From positions 11,670,680 through 11,734,679 of the forward strand of contig JAJEKV010000023.1 in the NCBI GenBank assembly GCA_021234155.1: a DNA stretch of 64,000 nt, given 5' to 3'. Shown here in pieces: positions 23,000 to 35,195 of this stretch. A program made the translations under genes and the position numbers. Position 1 is the stretch's first letter. Each line of letters opens with the position of its first letter. Under the pieces are notes generated by a model. That model made no database searches. It had not been told where the DNA came from and was given only the letters and a program-made list of their open reading frames with translations. This stretch comes from Isoetes taiwanensis. Taxonomy: Eukaryota > Streptophyta > Lycopodiopsida > Isoetales > Isoetaceae.

Positions 23000-25290
23000 C
23001 TCAAATTTCATCAGGGGATATATCATGGGACTTCTTAATTAACTTAGAAATTGGCCAAGGCAACTGTTTCGAAGTAGCATGTTCCTTCTTACTCTTGTAG
23101 TCGGGGTTGACAACTTGTAGCTTATGTAACACCTCATTCCTCATGATGTACTTAAGTAATTGCTTTATCGACATGCGCTGTAACGATTGGAATTACTTAA
23201 CTTAAATTATAAGGTACTTGCCCTTTGGTGCCGGATAAGTATCTCTTGCTTATGATAATAAATTATTGCCTTAGCCGGCTTTAATATTGCATGTCTATTC
23301 CGAGGTCATGGCTGCCAATGTACATAAGTTGGTGCCGATGCTTTACTTAGCTATGCTTGAGGTTGATGTCGACTTGACTCTTTGTTCCGTTGGTGCTGCT
23401 AATTACCGACCTTGCCTTAATTACTGGCCTAGATTTAGACTTAAGAGTCTTGCTCTTAAAGATGTCCGTCCATCTAGGAGGTGCAAAATTACAAGTTAAA
23501 GAACTACTTACATAAATCCTATGGCCACAAATTTAGTCGGCAAGATGACATTACTTTTGGGCACACATAGAAAAACTATATGGTTAGATAATTATTCTTG
23601 TTTCAGATCTAATCTATAGTCTAGATCTCCCTTTCTTACTTATTGCCCTCTTGAAATAGTCCCACCTTTGAGTTGATGCCATCTAAGAAGTTGGCCGGAC
23701 TTATTAGATTGCTTCCCTTCATTTGGTCGGATTATTCTTTATGCTGCGGAAGTACTCGTCATATACATGGTCGACGGTTATCCTATTATTGAATCCTTCT
23801 TAGCGAGGTGATCAAGTTCACGAAGAGGTTCCAATATGTTGGATATCTGCCAGCAATGTATACAATTATTGTACTCCATACATTTTCTTTCCAATACTTG
23901 AAGCTTTGCTCCATTCTTGGGTCCATCTTTCTAAAGGAAAAGACAAAAAAAATTCTACTCGAAATTTCGTCCCCATCCCATCATGGATGTTATCACCCAT
24001 AATTCTAAGAAACTCAACTATCTGATAGGTCCCCTAGCTTGCTCAAAGCTGGTGTTGGAGTAGATGTCATTGGAGTAGATTAGTCGTTGGAGTAGCAAGG
24101 CGATGATCCATAATTTGTTGAAAAGAATCTGGTATCCTTGGAGTTGCTGTATGGTCCTTCAAGTGCCCTGCTTTCTTTTATTGAACATATTTTGACTCTG
24201 CCGTCCTTAATGTTGATGTCGACTACCTTCATTAACATTATCCCTATTAGTGGACTTGCTGATGTAGATAACATAACGCTTCTCGTCGATCCCAAGAGCT
24301 TGAAGATAATGTTCTTCACATTCTAGAATCTTTCATGTCGCCATCCGCCTTTGAGGTTACGAGATTCGAGGATGATTCTTCCAACTCCCCGAATTGCTAT
24401 TGTTGTGCTTGACCTTGTCGATTCTATTCTTCGCCTTGCCGGGTTGCATGTTGTTGTTATAAGGCTGATGACAATGTTGAGTGCTTTACCCCTTCTAACT
24501 GCAGGCAACTTCTCTTTGCCGAGAGGAGTTTATGTGCATCCATCTCATAGGGACTAATCTTGACTGATCAATTAATAATGCTGGTATTTTGTCCCCCATG
24601 ATGCCTCTTCTTGATGGTGTTTGACCTCCAATCTCTAAGGTAGAAGATTGTCGATCATCATGAGATTGCGATGGTGTTGCCGAGGTTGATGTAGGCGCTC
24701 TGAAGTATCGGGGGCTGATGAGGAAGAAATTTGTTGCGCCTCGCCATATTCCTATTTCCCGGGAGCCTACCCTTGTCGGGCTTGCAATACCTCCTTAGTC
24801 AAAGCATGTCCGCTTGGAATCTAGATCCGATACTACTATGTCCTCAGATATCTGCGATAGTTGCCCTTCCTCGGAGGTATATCCAGTCTCATCTTTTAGG
24901 GCTCTTGATATCATAAGTCGATGAAGTATACTTGTTGGTGGTGTAGCTGTGGCATTAGTCATCGATGTCGGCCCTTCCTCGAGACAATATGGCACTTGGA
25001 GAGTATCCTTGACTAGGAGATGTTCCTCCCTTAATGTGATCAATTTTGTAAGTGCCACGATGCCCATTGGCTGTTGCATAGCCCTCTTGGAAATTCTTAT
25101 GTCTAATCTTGATGTCGCAATCGTTCTTCCTATAGGCTCTCCTTTATTTTTCATGTTCGGGCTTCCCTGTACACCATCTTGGCCTTTGATTTGTTGAAGT
25201 TTCCTCCATAGTTTGCCCTCTTCTTTCAATTCGTTGATGTTGTCGAGTCTCTCCAATGTCGAGGCCGGCCAGTTCTCCTGACCTATTTTA
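23000..25290 (-). pseudogene. Gag/protease region remnant
   Basis: By position this should be gag and protease. The longest minus frame (24,795-25,256, 153 codons) begins ERLDNINELKEEGKLWRKLQ and is rich in charged residues, but no zinc knuckle or DSG protease motif is intact. Confidence 0.4.
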
Positions 25291-25824
25291 CTGCCCTAAG
25301 CACCAGGCAATTAATACTACCGCAAGAACAATTATTTACGTTTACTTACTCTACAAACCCTAATTTTTATACCTTTATCCACTCTACCTCAAATGACCCA
25401 TTTGGCATATGGCACTCTACTAGGCACTGAGAAAGGTACTTATTTACTATCGTGGGGGTGGTAGAAGGAGATTTATTCACTGAGTGTACTTGGTGTGCTA
25501 AGACTAAATTACTTAAATAGAATGAATTCCTAGATAATTATCTATGATACAAGGCATGGCTGAAGACACTTGATGATAGTGCACCTATAACGTGTGTTGG
25601 TGTACCCTACCAACGTGTGACAACAATTTCTAAGGCCTTGGCAACTAGCTGGGTTTCTATGAAAAAGGTTTAATTATACTACCTACATGTAGACAAGAAG
25701 ACACTTAGCAAGATAAGACGACAAGTAAGCTATGATGAGTGCAGGTGCTGTCTCTATCTAGCTTAAGTTAATATTATCTAACATTATTAAAGCTTAAATT
25801 TAATTAAGAATCCTAATTTAAACA

Positions 25825-25930
25825 CAAACGATGCCCGCCCTCAGTGGTTGGCACGGGGGGGTTTGGGGGGGTTCAACCTTGTGGGTGGGAGGTTCGATTC
25901 CCGCTACTGTGGGAATTCTTTTAAGATGAG
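25825..25930 (+). mobile_element. tRNA-derived SINE-like segment
   Basis: GTGGTTGGCACG fits a pol III A box and GGTTCGATTCCCG an exact B box, about 50 bp apart, with no tRNA fold around them. This is the head of a plant SINE. The 80 bp at 25,899-25,978 are repeated in tandem up to 26,058. Confidence 0.5.
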
Positions 25931-26129
25931 GTTCAAATAGATTGAAAAGCTAGAATGGAGTGCTGCAAGATACTAGATTCCCGCTACTGTGGGAATTCTT
26001 TTAAGATGAGGTTCAAATAGATTGAAAAGCTAGAATGGAGTGCTGCAAGATACTAGAATGCATGGAAAAGGCTAGGATACTAGATACTCAGAACTTTTCA
26101 TTGCAATTTTGCCAAATCTTCAGACAGAG

Positions 26130-26575
26130 ATGCATGAAACCGGGTGGCTGTGCGAAAATGGGCCTAAACCGGGTGGCTGTGCGAAAATGGGCCTTCCGTC
26201 AAGGGTGCAAAGGCCAAAATGGGCCTTGACGTTTAGGTGGCTGTGCGAAAATGGGCCTTCCGTCAAGGGTGCAAAGGCCAAAATGGGCCTTCCGTCAAGG
26301 GTGCATGGGCCTTCCGTCAAGGGTGCAGAGGCCAATTTCGCATAGCCTTCCGATTTGGGATCTTTGGGACTTCTATCAAGAGTTTTAGAGTGGTTTTGAA
26401 AATGGGCCTAAACCGGTGGTCATATTTATAAATGGGCCTTCCGTCAAGGGTGCAAAGGCCAAAATGGGCCTTCCGTCAAGGGTGCATGGGCCTTCCGTCA
26501 AGGGTGCAGAGGCCAATTTCGCATAGCCTTCCGATTTCGGATCTTTGGGACTTCTATCAAGAGTTTTAGAGAATT
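26130..26575. repeat. Short tandem repeats, two-level
   Basis: A unit of about 32 bp containing GGCCTTCCGTCAAGGGTGCA recurs many times, and a larger block is repeated with a period near 181 bp. ORFs across it simply repeat. Confidence 0.8.
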
Positions 26576-26939
26576 TAAAGATCCTAACATACTTATTTGG
26601 GAATTTCTAACCTAATTTGGAACTTTTCCTGGGCTAATTGGGCAAAATTTGGCCTGGATATGGTGAAATCGGATGGCTATGCTTTGATTTGGGCCTTCCG
26701 TCAAGGGCTGAAAGGCTATTTTCAAGACACCCTTCCATTTCGCTATTTTGGCCGAAATTTGACTAATTTGCCTATAGTACTTTTACTAAATTATTCTATT
26801 TGGATGCTTACAAATATGATGGCTACAACTAAACTAAAATTTGAGCAACCCAAACACATTTTATACAAAATTGGAAGTCACTTTACAACAAAATTTTATA
26901 TTTATGGGAGACTTAATAATTACATTACTTTGGACAAAA

Positions 26940-27290
26940 ATGCATCCTCAAGGGTATTCCCTTGGGATGCACGCCCCAAGTATATATCCTTGGGCATCAA
27001 AGTCACCCCTCTTGGCGTGGATCGCGCAGAGGTTCCCTTCCTCAAACAACTGGGTGAGCCTCGGCCTCGTGGCTGCTTGCAATTCGCCGACGTTCCAAAA
27101 AGGTTCTTCCTGGCGGCGCCCCGCTGTACATAATTGTATTTCAAAAGGAAGCTCCTCCCCAAGACTGACCAAAAGAAATTGTGCTATGTTCCTCGGCGGG
27201 GGCCTACGTTGTAGGTTCTGCAGCATTCAAGAAGTGGCTAAGAACCCAAACTACCCGGATAGGTTCCGCCGCTTTGGTTGTAGGACCTAA
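26940..27290 (-). pseudogene. Histone H3-like core fragment
   Basis: The minus strand reads [18 protein letters not shown] and, after a 1-nt shift, VTLMPKDIYLGRASQGN. This is the end of the histone fold: canonical H3 has [31 protein letters not shown]. The variant LFEEGN and TLMP lean towards a divergent or centromeric H3 (CENH3), but the loop 1 region that would decide is too broken. Upstream, RNIAQF resembles the REIAQDF segment. Same strand as the chromovirus around it, with several frameshifts. Confidence 0.7.
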
Positions 27291-27299
27291 CTTAACCAC

Positions 27300-28286
27300 C
27301 TTCAGGGAAAACGGGTGGGGATTGGGGCTGGTCTTTGGCGGAGGAAAAGGTTGAGGGAAAATGAGGGGTCGTGGATATTTAAAAAGGGTCAGGGTCCCTC
27401 AATTTTCGTCCACCGGGGGGCCTAGCTGATCAAGAGAGAGAAGGTGGGAAAGTTTGATAGGAAAAATGAGGTGTCTCCTTTAAAGATATAGGGTCCCTGA
27501 GAATATTCTCCTACCATAATTACCCCTCTTTATTAGCCCCCTTATTAATTACAAGATATTTAGTACTTGGTCTTAATTATTAATGTATATGCTCATCTTC
27601 TTCCTTGATATTATTCTTCCCTCCTCGAATCTCTCCTTCGGTTCTGCTCAATCCTGAATTTCAGAGGCTTTATCCGCCGCGGTCTCCGTTTGGACCGTCG
27701 TTCTTCTCTTAAGTCCTCCCGCTCCTGCCGCGCGCTCCTCCTCATTTTCCCTCTTCCTCCTTACTAGAAGGTGCTTTTGATCCTCAAACCGTCTAACCTT
27801 CTCCTTGCCTTTCTTCCACTACCTAGGAGAGAAAATTTTCCCCATTTTCACTGTTCTTGGTGGAAATGTTCTTCCTCCACCTCTTCCGGCCGGTTAATCA
27901 TTTCCCGGTTATGGTCCAGTTCGTCGGTTCTTTGAACGTTCTGCCCGGCGGGGCTGCTCGGCATGTGAATATGCCGTCGCTGGCGCTGTATTTGGTAGGG
28001 GGAAATCCTCTTCCCCTCCTTGGACCGCAGGGGGTGCTCGGGATCTTCTTCACATGGGCGTCCTAGTGCTAGGTTCGGACATCCGAGGTGTGGGGGCGCC
28101 CCTGCTTCCTCAGGGTCTGTTTGGTTCGCCATACTTAACGGTCCTAGAAAATACGGGTGGGGATAGGGCTGGTCAAGAGAGAAAGGTGGAGGAAAGTTTG
28201 AGGGAAAAATGAGGTGTCGAGATATTTAAAGAGGAGGGTCCCGAGAATATTCTCCTACCATAATTACCCCTATTTATTAGCCCCCC
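27300..28286. repeat. Direct repeat pair around the putative H3 5' part
   Basis: 27,300-27,530 and 28,130-28,286 share several phrases in order (CGGGTGGGGAT, GGGCTGGT, AAAATGAGG, GAATATTCTCCTACCATAA, TTACCCCT). The segment between holds the putative N-terminal exon. The right copy abuts the truncated LTR. Confidence 0.75.
27848..28132 (-). pseudogene. Possible N-terminal part of the H3-like gene
   Basis: The open frame starts ATG GCG AAC CAA ACA GAC, 94 codons in all. Two bases longer near the start it would read as the invariant histone H3 N-terminus (ARTKQT), and the shifted frame continues KQTLRKQGRP. An Arg-rich open stretch follows at 27,625-27,765. The H3 core lies 0.6 kb further on the same strand. 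Suggestive but dependent on a frameshift. Confidence 0.35.
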
Positions 28287-29565
28287 CCCAGGGCTGGCTA
28301 TAGACAATGGCTAGGGTTGACCACTCCATCCGCCCCTCCCAGTGCATACTTTGCATGGGCTAAATCAGGCCTGCATGACTCTAGCCTTCCTGGACACGCA
28401 ATCCCATGGCATCACCCATCTGGGACTACCTGTGTTGCATCTCCCTGGTCCGGCGAGGCGTGAAGGGTTGCATCTCCCTTTCCGGGGTCTAGAGGTTCCG
28501 TGGGCGGCTAGAGAATCGTGGCGACACACCATTCGTGCACCAATTTAACCCCCAAAACGAGAGCCAAGCCAACACTTGCAGCTCTCGAGAGGCGGGCGAC
28601 ACCATTGCCCCAGAGGTGCCTGACCCATGCTCGCCCACACGAAGTGACCCACCATAGGCCTAGCCCACTATGGGGATCCCCCTCAAGCCCCCACTTTCCC
28701 AGGGATCCCTCCCTCCACATTCCCTCTAGCCCCAAGTATGTGGTGCTTGAGTCACATCATAGCCCCTCGATAGCCCTGGTGGGCTCCTGCGCACAGTGGC
28801 CGCAACTAATAGGAACTAAGGGATCTACTCTAGGAGCATACTACATATGGCCCTAGGTCTCTACCCCCCCCCCTTCCCCATACAAGAGGAGCAAACATGA
28901 TCAACCAACATCACATAATCATCATATCCTAAGAATGATCATAAGAAGAACATCTTAACCTAATCATACAATCTAACTAATGGTTAGGGTTCATTGATTA
29001 GGGTTCAAGATGTTGAATACCGGGTTCTAGGATGGCTTCTACTCTAGATACAAGATACTAGCACATCCGGAATGCTAATTCCGGATGGGCTATCACAACT
29101 ACCACCCTACATACCTGCTCGATGCTCTCCCCTCCGGATCCTGTGCCTCCATGGTCTTCGACCCACGTGATGCTGCTCCCGCTCCAAGAACGAGTCTACC
29201 TGGCTGGGTCGTTGCATGATCTATGCCACAAAGAACGATGTTCAAACGGAGTTTCAACGTAGTAGGTGAGTCTCGGGTGCTAGGGCTGGAAAGAGGCCTA
29301 GGGTTAGGGTTCCAGCCTATAAAGTTAGGGTCCACCTAGGATGCCACGTGGCACCAATCGGGTGAGTCCTGTGTGGCGGGTGCCCCCAATAGGTTAAGGC
29401 CACGTGGATAATGGTCTAACCTATGGTTGGCTAAGTTATGAGAATAACTTGGCCATGCCCCCTAGTGCCACAATCTATGGTATACAAGGCTATGAAGATA
29501 GACTTGTATAGTGACGGATCCCGGAATATACGTATTTATGGCGTATATTCCCCTGGACCGTCACA
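28287..29565 (-). repeat. 5' LTR, truncated
   Basis: Matches 18,836-20,091 of the other LTR but lacks the 380 bp that would follow in the element's sense, together with the primer binding site. Differences between the copies are many small changes, often at CCTGG versus CCGG. Confidence 0.8.
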
Positions 29566-29570
29566 TTAAG

Positions 29571-30650
29571 GCCTTGGAAAAAGTATCATGAGAGAACTTT
29601 TGTACAGGGCATTTGCTGCAAAGCCATCCATCAAATGGTATTTTCAAATATAGAGATTTGAAGAGGGATGATCTACAGGGCATAAGATACGTTCATTCCA
29701 TTATCTCAAATATAAAAGGAGCTAAGGCATTAGGAATTTACACTGTGCATGTGGCTAAGATAAGTGAGGTGGCCTACAAGAAAATAAAGCCAAATAAAAT
29801 AGAAGAGAATAGACCAGGTCGGGCCATAACAATAAACTCTTAGCACAACAAGAGTAGAGAATGTAGACACAAATTCAATATTTACACGTAATAAGTAGGC
29901 AAGCAACCATGCTTCCAAGATATATATCTTTAAGTCTAAAACAAAACAACTATAAAGATCTTATTGAGTAAATTAATCCTTATGTTCTTCACTCCAACTC
30001 TATCACCATGATGCTTGAGGAAGCATGTGACCTCGTAAGCCACCATCCCAAGACAAAACAAACATTAGAACATAAAGCGAATGCCAACTATGGGAAAAAA
30101 AAAAGAAACATAAGTAGGTGAGATGGATTGGCATTGTGAAGAGTGGTAGTGACAGAGTTTTTGATCCCAATGAATATGTTATATTCAACATCGAGATTAT
30201 CTATTATTAATGGTTGCCCGGTGTTGCTGGCTTTGGCAACAAAGTGTTTGGTATGCACGCACATGTGCCAACATTGATCTTTTATGTTGAAGTTGTGTCC
30301 AATGACAATTAAATAACAACCACAAATATAAACGATTAAATGTACCACAAATCCCATAGCACACTAAAACAAAAAAATTCATTTTTTTCCCAAATACAAA
30401 AAGCAACTGGCAACAACCTTGTTTCACTTATTTGCACTCAACTTGCATCTTAAGGAGGCAATCCAAGACATGGAGATTGTGCCCATTTCCTGTGTATCAA
30501 CCTACAATTAGTAGGTTCCATATGACACAACATCTTGGAGTAGCACCTTTTGAAAGACTTGACGTGCTTCTATCATAGACCCACATTTGGCATACATGTT
30601 ATGTTGATCGATGTATTGCAAACAAAAGGATCACTACATCAAATGCCAAC
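29571..30650. other. Flank of the chromovirus, possible decayed exons
   Basis: A minus-strand stretch at 30,130-30,260 reads ASNTGQPLIIDNLDVEYNIF and looks protein-like, and could belong to the gene ending at 18,205. No clear splice pair could be assigned. Confidence 0.3.
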
Positions 30651-30659
30651 AAAATTAGA

Positions 30660-30995
30660 TTGTTGAGCCACCACTACTATCACTACAAGTTCTGGCGCTA
30701 GAATGGGGAGGAGCAGGAGCAGAAAAACCAAAGGAAACATAGGCGAGACCAAGGACAACAAGACCGTGATATATGCCAAGGACGTGGCAAAAGGCTTTAG
30801 GCCTTTTCGGGCAATGTGGTCCTTTGGGCTTTTGTCCAAAGAGGGCTTTGGTCCAAAGAAGGACCAAAGGGTCGTGCATGCTATATAGTTGCTCGGGGGA
30901 GAGCTCTGGGGGCGGCTGTGTTTTGGCTGAGAGCTCGTGGTTGGGTGGTGAGATAGCATGCCACGTCAAGTGTCTGTTTTAGTGGTATCAGAGAG
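30660..30995 (+). mobile_element. LTR end with primer binding site (remnant)
   Basis: TGGTATCAGAG at 30,984 is the start of the standard tRNA-iMet primer site of plant LTR retrotransposons. The preceding 320 bp could be its LTR: it begins TGTTGAGCC and has a TATATAG box near 30,884. No second LTR or coding region seen; a short TRIM-like or solo remnant. Confidence 0.4.
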
Positions 30996-30999
30996 TTAG

Positions 31000-33885
31000 G
31001 TTTCGATGGGTGTTCCATTAGAGATGGGATTGGTGCTTACACAAGTAACTCTAAGCAAGATATACTCATGGTTGTTTTGTTGTGGATTTTGCAGATCCCG
31101 ACTTGTGTTTGGCACAACGAGTATGAATTCTAGCATGGCTAGGCTATGCTTTGTAGCTGAGTTCTGGTCTTGGCAAGCATAGAGCTATGCCTGTAAGATA
31201 ATGAGGTTTTTGTCATATGCCAAAGAATCTGCTTCGTATGCCAAAGAATTTTATAGCGTCCTCTCTCTGATAAACCGACAGATCGTTCAGCAACTTCGTT
31301 ATACTGCTTGCTCCAAATATCCTGGTGATAGCAGTGGCCTCCGAAGAAAAATGGCCGCTACTACAGTGTTCTACACGTCACAAATTTTTATGAGAACTAG
31401 TAGTGATAGTAGTTGCCTCCGGACAAAAACCAGGCAGCTTGCGGGCTCCTCACAATTCTCCAGCAGAGGGCGATCTGCAATCGAATTAGCAAGGGCCGAT
31501 CTGCAGTGGAATTAGTAGGCCAGATTTTGCTGTGTCGTGGCCTATAAAAGGTCAGAAAGCTTATTTCAAATATCTATTAGCCATTAAACAAAGAGAGCCT
31601 TTAAACCTTATTAGAACCTTATGAAACCTTACGCATAAAAACCCTTTAAAATTTTTCCCCAAAAAAAACTCGGTACAAAGCATCTACAAACATAACAGTG
31701 CACACCAAAGGAATCACATATGTCTAAAAGTAATTCAATAAATACAATTAAGAGGTAGATAATAAATTAATGATTATATTGTATATCCTAGATAAATAAA
31801 TGGCATCATTCCAATTTTTTACTGTAAAAAGTAGATAGATATTAGATTATTATTTTTACATTATATATACATGACGATCTCGGCATTTGATATTCTTACC
31901 CTGGCTTTGAGGATCCCGAAGGATGGATTGTGTGATCCCGGAGGGCGGGATCCCATAGTAAGCACTGCTTACTGCGCAGTAATTGTGCAAAAATCTTCCC
32001 ACTTATAGGGGAAATCAAAGACTCGACTGGAGGAGAGGATCAAGTAGCAATGGAAGAGGAAGCAGGGCAAGCGCTGCTGCGACAAGCTTGCACGAATCCA
32101 GACAAAAAATGCACCAAAATTGCGCAGTAACCCATTAACTGCGCAGTTGACTGTGGGATCCCGGACGAGGGGATCCCATTTGGGGATCTCATTAACTGCG
32201 CCCTTGACTGTGGGATCCCGGAGGAGGGGATTCCATTTGGGGATCTCAGAGGGCAGGATCAACCCAAACGCTATCCTGAGCCGACAATCTCTTAAATGTC
32301 CTAAGAGAGGCTTGAACACAAGAAGTTTTAATTGCTAACCCAAAGAATGAGCCACCAAACCACACGGAGAAGACATATATATGACCTAGTGCGAAGGTCA
32401 ATTGTGGCCATAATACGGCTGTTAGAGTTGTTTGTGCATATTGGGCCATAGAAAGGGGTATTTTCTAATCCTACGGCTAATAAATGGGTAAAAAACATAT
32501 GTATGCACAATCATTAGACAATAGAGAGGTAAATATTTCTAGAAAGGTCTTATAATGCAACATGTATAACATAATTACTGGCATTATCAATGACTAATTA
32601 TGTCCATGAACATTGACGTACAATTCAAATTTCGTGATCTATCCAGGTTTTTGAAATGACGTTTTCAAATTGGCTTATTTGGATGAACTCAGTTTCCTAT
32701 GGCCATAATGTTGTGCCTTGAGGTGGTGAGATAGTGGATCACAATTTCTAAAAACATAGTTGTAAGGAAGGTACAAAATAGAAATGCCTGACTTTTGTGA
32801 AGGTGCAAGATGTATATGATAGGTACAGGTAGGTATATCTAACTAAAATGTTGAATGTCGTCTATTATTTGATAATATAGTTCTATGTAAAATTCAGACC
32901 TTTGGCAAATTAAAAGGATATTTTAATCTCATTATGTCAAAAAGCCAAAAGACTTGCAAATGAAATTATAGATTAGAAGCCATATCAGATGGCTAATACG
33001 ATTCCGACAGACTTGAACTTTTGCCAGTGTCTACAATGCCATGTTTCTATTGGCAAAAATCATAAACCATCTATATCCTAATTGAACTAATGACATTGTT
33101 GTGCTTCAGATGTATGTTCTAACCGGTTCAAATGGGTGTCTATGATATGCTCAGTTTTAGAGCATAATATACTTTGGTGGAAGCAAGTTCCACATGCCAT
33201 ATCAACAAGAAACCAAGTAACTTATGTAAATAAGAAGAAAAAACTACAAGTGCTCTGCCATTAAGAATCGAAGTTGGAAACGGATCGTCGGATTTTAAAA
33301 ACTCTTACACCAAATCCGATGATGCAGATTATTCATTAGCATAGGGTGCAATGAAGCCTTGCTTCCACAGTACCTACATGCCACGTTTTAACTATAGCTG
33401 AAACTATAGAGGAATAAAAACACAAAATTTTGACCTCATGTTGGCTTGTGCTAGATAGGCACATGTGCAACGAGGACTTGCTTGCACAAAATATACATGC
33501 CACATTGTGCCATAGCAAAAATGCGAGAGAAAAAGAATACATAATTTTGACCTCCGCGTTGTGTTGGATGGGTGTCGATGGTTTTCATCTGGAAATTGGG
33601 CAAGTAGCGCGGCCATTGCCTATCATTTCAAACGACACTCGCGTTGGTGCATCACATGTCAATTTTGAGTTGGAAACCTCGACAAAACTGGTGCCACTTG
33701 CCAATTTTCAACCCAAAACTCTCTCAGAGGATTGCTAGCCTAAGAAATTGGATTTAGGATTGAATTGAATTGAATATTTATCATCCACGGAGACCAAAAC
33801 TCTATGGATCTAATGCAAGAAAGAGAGCACATCAACCCCGTTACAGCCTAAGATAAACAAAATCCCCATCTCGAAGAGTTTTCGA
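31000..33885. repeat. Intergenic with palindromic GGATCCC repeats
   Basis: No gene seen. A TATAAAAG box lies at 31,548 with nothing recognisable downstream. Between 31,925 and 32,260 the phrases GGGATCCCGGA and TTAACTGCGCAGTTGACTG recur directly and inverted, with a 65-bp tandem pair at 32,152-32,250. From 32,350 on nothing is recognised. Confidence 0.45.
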
Positions 33886-33889
33886 GGGT

Positions 33890-35195
33890 TTACTTTATCT
33901 CCCAACTGGCTTTATTAAGACAGTTTAAACCTATGATTAGCATGTAGGCTAGATTCAGAAGTCGGATATCTCTCATGTTCTTGTATACAGAGGACAACAA
34001 AGAGATAGGCCTCCAATCATTAATAGTAGAAGGCTGCTTAATCTTAGGAATCAAGGAAATGCATGCGGTATTCAAGATCCTATCCATTTGAGAAGACTGC
34101 AGCAACTCAAGATACACCTGGTACACAAACTCACCAGCCCACTCCCAATAAGTCTGAAAGAACTCCACAGGGATGCCATCCAGCCCAGGACATTTATCCT
34201 TGGCCATGCACATACATGCCTCCGCTTAATCCTCTCCGAGAGCTCCGCGCTCCAAGCTCTCACCGGTGAGGCAGTAATAGATGGCTTAATGCCCCCAAAA
34301 CAAGCTCCCCGTGATCTCGCTCATAGGGAAGAGTCGCCAAAGAAAAAAACCGAGAAATGAGCATGCACATACCTCTCAAAATCGGTGGGATCCTCCAAAG
34401 TCCGGCCATCGTGCAAAGCAAGGGACGCCATAGATCTTTGATATCGCCACGCCTAGCCGCCCGAAGAACACCGACGAACTTGTGTCCCCCTCCTTCAACC
34501 GTGGGGCCACCTTCACACGCGCCCCGTGCACTTTAACCTGCGCCGCAGAGCAACAATACGCCGCAACACGTGATTCTCCCTAATGCCATCGAAGGTCGCG
34601 CCGAATCTTCTCCAACTCCCGATAGAGACCATGCAACTCCCCGCTGCTCGCCGCACACGCCGCCTACCAAAGTCCTTGGCAAAACGCTTCACCCCGCCAA
34701 CGCAGTCACCATACCGCATATACCCTTTCGAGATGAAAAGGTATCAAGCCACAACTCCCGCACTGGGTCGAAAATCCCGCATCGCCCGTGCCGAAGTGTT
34801 CAAACGGAACACCGGCCCTAGAGGGCCGAGAGGCAATCGCACCACGACCGACAAAACCTGAGGGTAATGATAAAAAATGGAGGTAGACAGAATGTTACTC
34901 CGGCGCAAAGAGGGCACACCATCCAATGCGCATGGGGAAGCATAGCACCGGTCATGCCTCGCATACGCCCGGCCCGCACCAATCTGTCTATTACAATAGG
35001 TGAAAGACAAGTCCCCAGGGACCTCAACCAAGGCCAAATCCTGCAACAAACGAGACCACTGGTCCCTCTCAAACCCATACACAACCCAGGTTCTAGAACC
35101 AGAGCGATCCTCTACTCGCTCTACCATATTGAAGTCCCCTAACAGCAACCAAGCAACCTGCAACCCATCAAGGGCTCGCAACTTATTCCGGATTG
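33890..35195 (-). pseudogene. Decayed LINE (endonuclease and RT fragments)
   Basis: At 34,744-35,181 the minus strand reads LQVAWLLLGDFNMVERVEDR, the GDFN block of the APE-type endonuclease. At 33,890-34,213 it reads KCPGLDGIPVEFFQTYWE and later ISLIPKIKQPSTINDWRPIS, the first RT blocks of plant L1-type elements. The region between is shifted and GC-rich. Endonuclease upstream of RT on the same strand is the expected order; the catalytic RT blocks and 3' end are missing. Confidence 0.85.

Larger units (their letters stand above)
18458..29565 (-). mobile_element. Ty3/gypsy chromovirus, decayed but bounded
   Basis: An 11.1 kb LTR retrotransposon on the minus strand. It starts TGTGACG, ends CGTCACA, and is flanked by TTAAG at both sides. 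Reading in its own sense (right to left): partial 5' LTR, an unusual 2.9 kb insert, gag/protease remnants, reverse transcriptase, integrase, chromodomain, polypurine tract, 3' LTR. All polyprotein domains are broken by frameshifts and stops, so it cannot move on its own. The chromodomain places it among chromoviruses, several of which target heterochromatin or centromeres. Confidence 0.85.

Noticed and set aside
25825-25930. A functional tRNA gene
   Set aside because: A and B boxes are present but no cloverleaf or acceptor stem forms; a SINE head fits better.
26130-26575. CRISPR-like regular repeats
   Set aside because: Units are adjacent or variably spaced with no unique spacers, in a plant nuclear context.
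26597-27290. Plus-strand ORFs of 178 and 149 codons
   Set aside because: They are antisense to the histone H3-like fragment and begin in tandem repeats; no domain.
31548-31560. TATAAAAG promoter of an unseen gene
   Set aside because: No open frame, splice pattern or repeat downstream supports a transcript.
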